The translations under genes were made by a program, and so were the position numbers. Below, in pieces: positions 6,601 through 7,102 of a stretch of DNA of 7,102 nucleotides. The notes beneath the pieces are model-generated. The model was given only the letters and a program-made list of their open reading frames with translations, made no database searches and was not told the DNA's origin. The stretch spans positions 1-7,102 of the forward strand of contig CAMPIZ010000080.1 of NCBI GenBank assembly GCA_946886675.1. Reading direction: 5' to 3'. Origin of the DNA: an uncultured Flavobacterium sp. (lineage in GTDB: Bacteria > Bacteroidota > Bacteroidia > Flavobacteriales > Flavobacteriaceae). The first letter of the stretch is position 1, and every line of letters starts with the position of its first letter.

Positions 6601-7102
6601 ATCTATAGTTATAGCGTTATTATAATTCGTTTCATAATAATCTATAAAGAAGAAGGCATCAGCAAAGTAATTATTAAAATCACCGCCTTCCATCCCCGGA
6701 GCAGATGAATCGGGATCGCTGCCGTTATTAAAAAGCCTCACACCGGGAGCGCAACAGGTTTCCGGTAGAGTAAAAGTAAAAAGCAATATTTCTTCTCCGG
6801 CTGTAAAATCAAGCTCAGAACCATTACTGGATATAGCATGAAAATCTAATCCGGGAGCGGCTGCAGGCGCATATATCTGTGAATTATCAGACCATGGCCC
6901 TCCTGCCTCATTTGTAATGTTGAGTACTGTATTAGTAATACTTTCCGGCAATACTACTGTAATCTGGCTTCCTCCTGCAACAAAAAAATCGGCATTGGAA
7001 AAATCAGGACGCGCATAGACACCATACATACATTCCTCTTCATCAAACTTAATGGTAAGTTCGACATCCTGAGCATGTATATATGAAGTACCTGATAGCA
7101 TC
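3685..7102 (-). CDS. Large secreted Ig-like repeat surface protein, 5'-partial
   Basis: This gene encodes a probable exported, cell-surface adhesin-like protein; 1138 residues are visible. Numbering from the Met at 7101, residues 1-12 look like the tail of a signal peptide, 13-162 are domain A, 169-864 are nine Ig-like repeats, and 866-1138 are a C-terminal module seen in many Bacteroidota surface proteins (motifs DNLRALGLIPL, QRDGDV, KHRNHFG, GDVNMDG, final EQIPQ). The Ig repeats resemble the CHU_C-associated Ig-like family, with a Trp-Tyr core and two Cys per unit. Aligned with the downstream paralogue, the first visible Met matches residue 14 of that protein, so the true start is probably about 13 codons beyond the window. 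The stop is TAA at 3687-3685. There is no catalytic motif and no obvious classical type A secretion-sorting tail, so the C-terminal module may itself be the sorting or anchoring element. The exact role is unknown; adhesion or matrix building is inferred. Confidence 0.9.
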   Translation of the reverse strand, partial: MLSGTSYIHAQDVELTIKFDEEECMYGVYARPDFSNADFFVAGGSQITVVLPESITNTVLNITNEAGGPWSDNSQIYAPAAAPGLDFHAISSNGSELDFTAGEEILLFTFTLPETCCAPGVRLFNNGSDPDSSAPGMEGGDFNNYFADAFFFIDYYETNYNNAITIDPPTGSASQEFCAIDSPTVADLVTNETGVTWYDAATNGNIIAPSASLTDGTVYYGALQPGTCASGVRLAVTVTVNDAVAPTGETTQSFCVIDSPTVADLDADGGTVTWYDAPSGGNPVTSGTTLVDGNTYYGSLSSGSCESSVRLAVTVDVNDAPTPTGDASQDFCVINNPTVDDLEADQTNVTWYDAATGGSIVSGGTGLAGETIYYGSLTNGSCESSVRFAVTVNINDAATPTGDASQDFCAIDNPTVSDIVTVEPAVTWYNAATGGSIVSGNTSLLDGAAYYGSLTSGSCASSVRLAVTVNVGDAAAPTGDTNQEFCAVDNPTVSDIVTVENSVVWYDAPTGGNIVDVSESLINNEVYYGSQVIGSCSSSVRLAVTVTINDAATPTGAASQSFCAISNPTVNNLTAGGGTVTWYNAATGGSILAGTTPLAEGETYYGSLTSGECTSSVRLAVTVTIDDAATPTGDTSQDFCEIDNPTVNDLIVNESPVTWYNAATGGSSVSGSTALNDGETYYASITDGDSGCASSVRLAVTVNINDTSPPTGDAVQDFCAIDSPTVSDIITNENSVTWYDAAAGGSIVSGSTALIDGTTYYGSLTGGSCESATRLAVTVNINDTVAPTTTDDTQEFCSYANPTLSDIEVNENNITWYAGASGGSALPLGTTLVNNTTYYASATDVTTGCESTSRLPVTVTLTDVCDVTLNVKVMLQGPLLGTVDNLMRDNLRALGLIPLEQPYSDSVNARYTQVDNAGSEVTTNAVLNANAGTADAVVDWIFIELRDALDETTVIKTLSALVQRDGDVIAANGGSLVISDLPQTFYISVKHRNHFGALAANPVTVSAGAATLDFTTLTGSDLYSLPGYDPDVSMITVNGTMALYAGNANYDVRIKYDGVGNDRQTMGSQVLNDPANSGNVLNFANTTGYYSGDVNMDGRVLYDGSNNDRAILQNIVINYPENTSDLNNFNNMIEQIPQ
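3688..4506 (-). other. C-terminal module with two dockerin-like motifs (upstream gene residues 866-1138)
   Basis: The module starts with LNVKVMLQGPLLGTVDNLMR and carries DNLRALGLIPLEQPYSD, DWIFIELRD, ALVQRDGDVI, ISVKHRNHFGALA, MALYAGNANYD (to residue 1051), GDVNMDG (Asp1093 to Gly1098) and a final IEQIPQ. From general knowledge, this set of motifs recurs at the C-termini of large Bacteroidota secreted proteins. Two related segments about 45 residues apart, each followed by YDGxxNDR, look like paired calcium-loop or dockerin-like elements. The first is degenerate, with Asn in place of the first Asp. Whether the module sorts, anchors or binds a partner cannot be told from sequence. Confidence 0.75.
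4510..6597 (-). repeat. Nine tandem Ig-like repeats in the upstream gene (residues 169-864)
   Basis: Repeat units of mostly exactly 77 residues (231 bases), marked by leading Cys at 178, 255, 332, 409, 486, 563, 640, 719 and 797. The consensus is FCxIDxPTVxDL, about eight residues, VTWYDAATGGSIV, LxDGxTYYGSLTSGSCxSSVRLAVTVxxND and PTGDxxQ. The second Cys lies about 50 residues after the first, so each unit could hold one disulfide after export. The units match the Ig-like CHU_C-associated style found in Bacteroidota surface proteins. The seventh and ninth units deviate towards the downstream gene's style. Confidence 0.88.
6616..7065 (-). other. Domain A, upstream gene copy (residues 13-162)
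   Basis: A domain of 150 residues at the mature N-terminus. Marks include VYARPDF, DFFVAGGSQITVVLP, GGPWSDNSQIYAPAA, DFHAIS, a hydrophobic strand ILLFTFTLP, a Cys-Cys pair, RLFNN, PGM, GDFNNYFAD and a closing DYYETNYNN. The alternation of short hydrophobic strands suggests a beta-sandwich. It recurs twice in the downstream gene. I do not recognise the family; a distant cohesin-like fold is only a guess. Confidence 0.7.

Overview
The window looks like part of a genome of a Bacteroidota bacterium, most likely a flavobacterium. The evidence is protein style: very large secreted proteins built from Ig-like repeats of the CHU_C-associated type, calcium-binding thrombospondin type 3 (TSP3) repeats, and a C-terminal module typical of Bacteroidota surface proteins. 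Moderate to low GC, an AT-rich spacer and the lack of a Shine-Dalgarno sequence agree with this. The species cannot be named from the sequence.

The whole window holds two tandem genes on the minus strand, separated by 59 bases. The upstream gene (3685-7102) lacks only its first dozen or so codons, which fall off the right edge, and ends in the window. It encodes an N-terminal domain of about 150 residues (here called domain A), nine Ig-like repeats of about 77 residues, and a 273-residue C-terminal module with two dockerin-like motifs. The downstream gene (1-3625) has its start and signal peptide in the window but runs off the left edge still open. Its 1208 visible codons encode signal peptide, domain A, a TSP3 array, a second domain A, then seven complete Ig-like repeats of about 80 residues and the start of an eighth.

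The genes are clearly paralogous. Domain A occurs three times, and the second half of the downstream protein (domain A followed directly by the Ig array) repeats the layout of the upstream protein. Some Ig repeats in each gene carry the sequence style of the other, which suggests exchange of repeat units. At the left edge, 55 bases recur exactly 240 bases apart, a sign of recent duplication or homogenisation. The only noticeable structure between the genes is a 9-base-pair inverted repeat around the upstream stop codon.

Both products are expected to be exported and to act on or outside the outer membrane, probably as long stalk-like adhesins or matrix proteins. That role is inferred from architecture. 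I see no enzyme, RNA gene, mobile element, CRISPR array or defence system here, and no open stretch over 300 bases without a gene.
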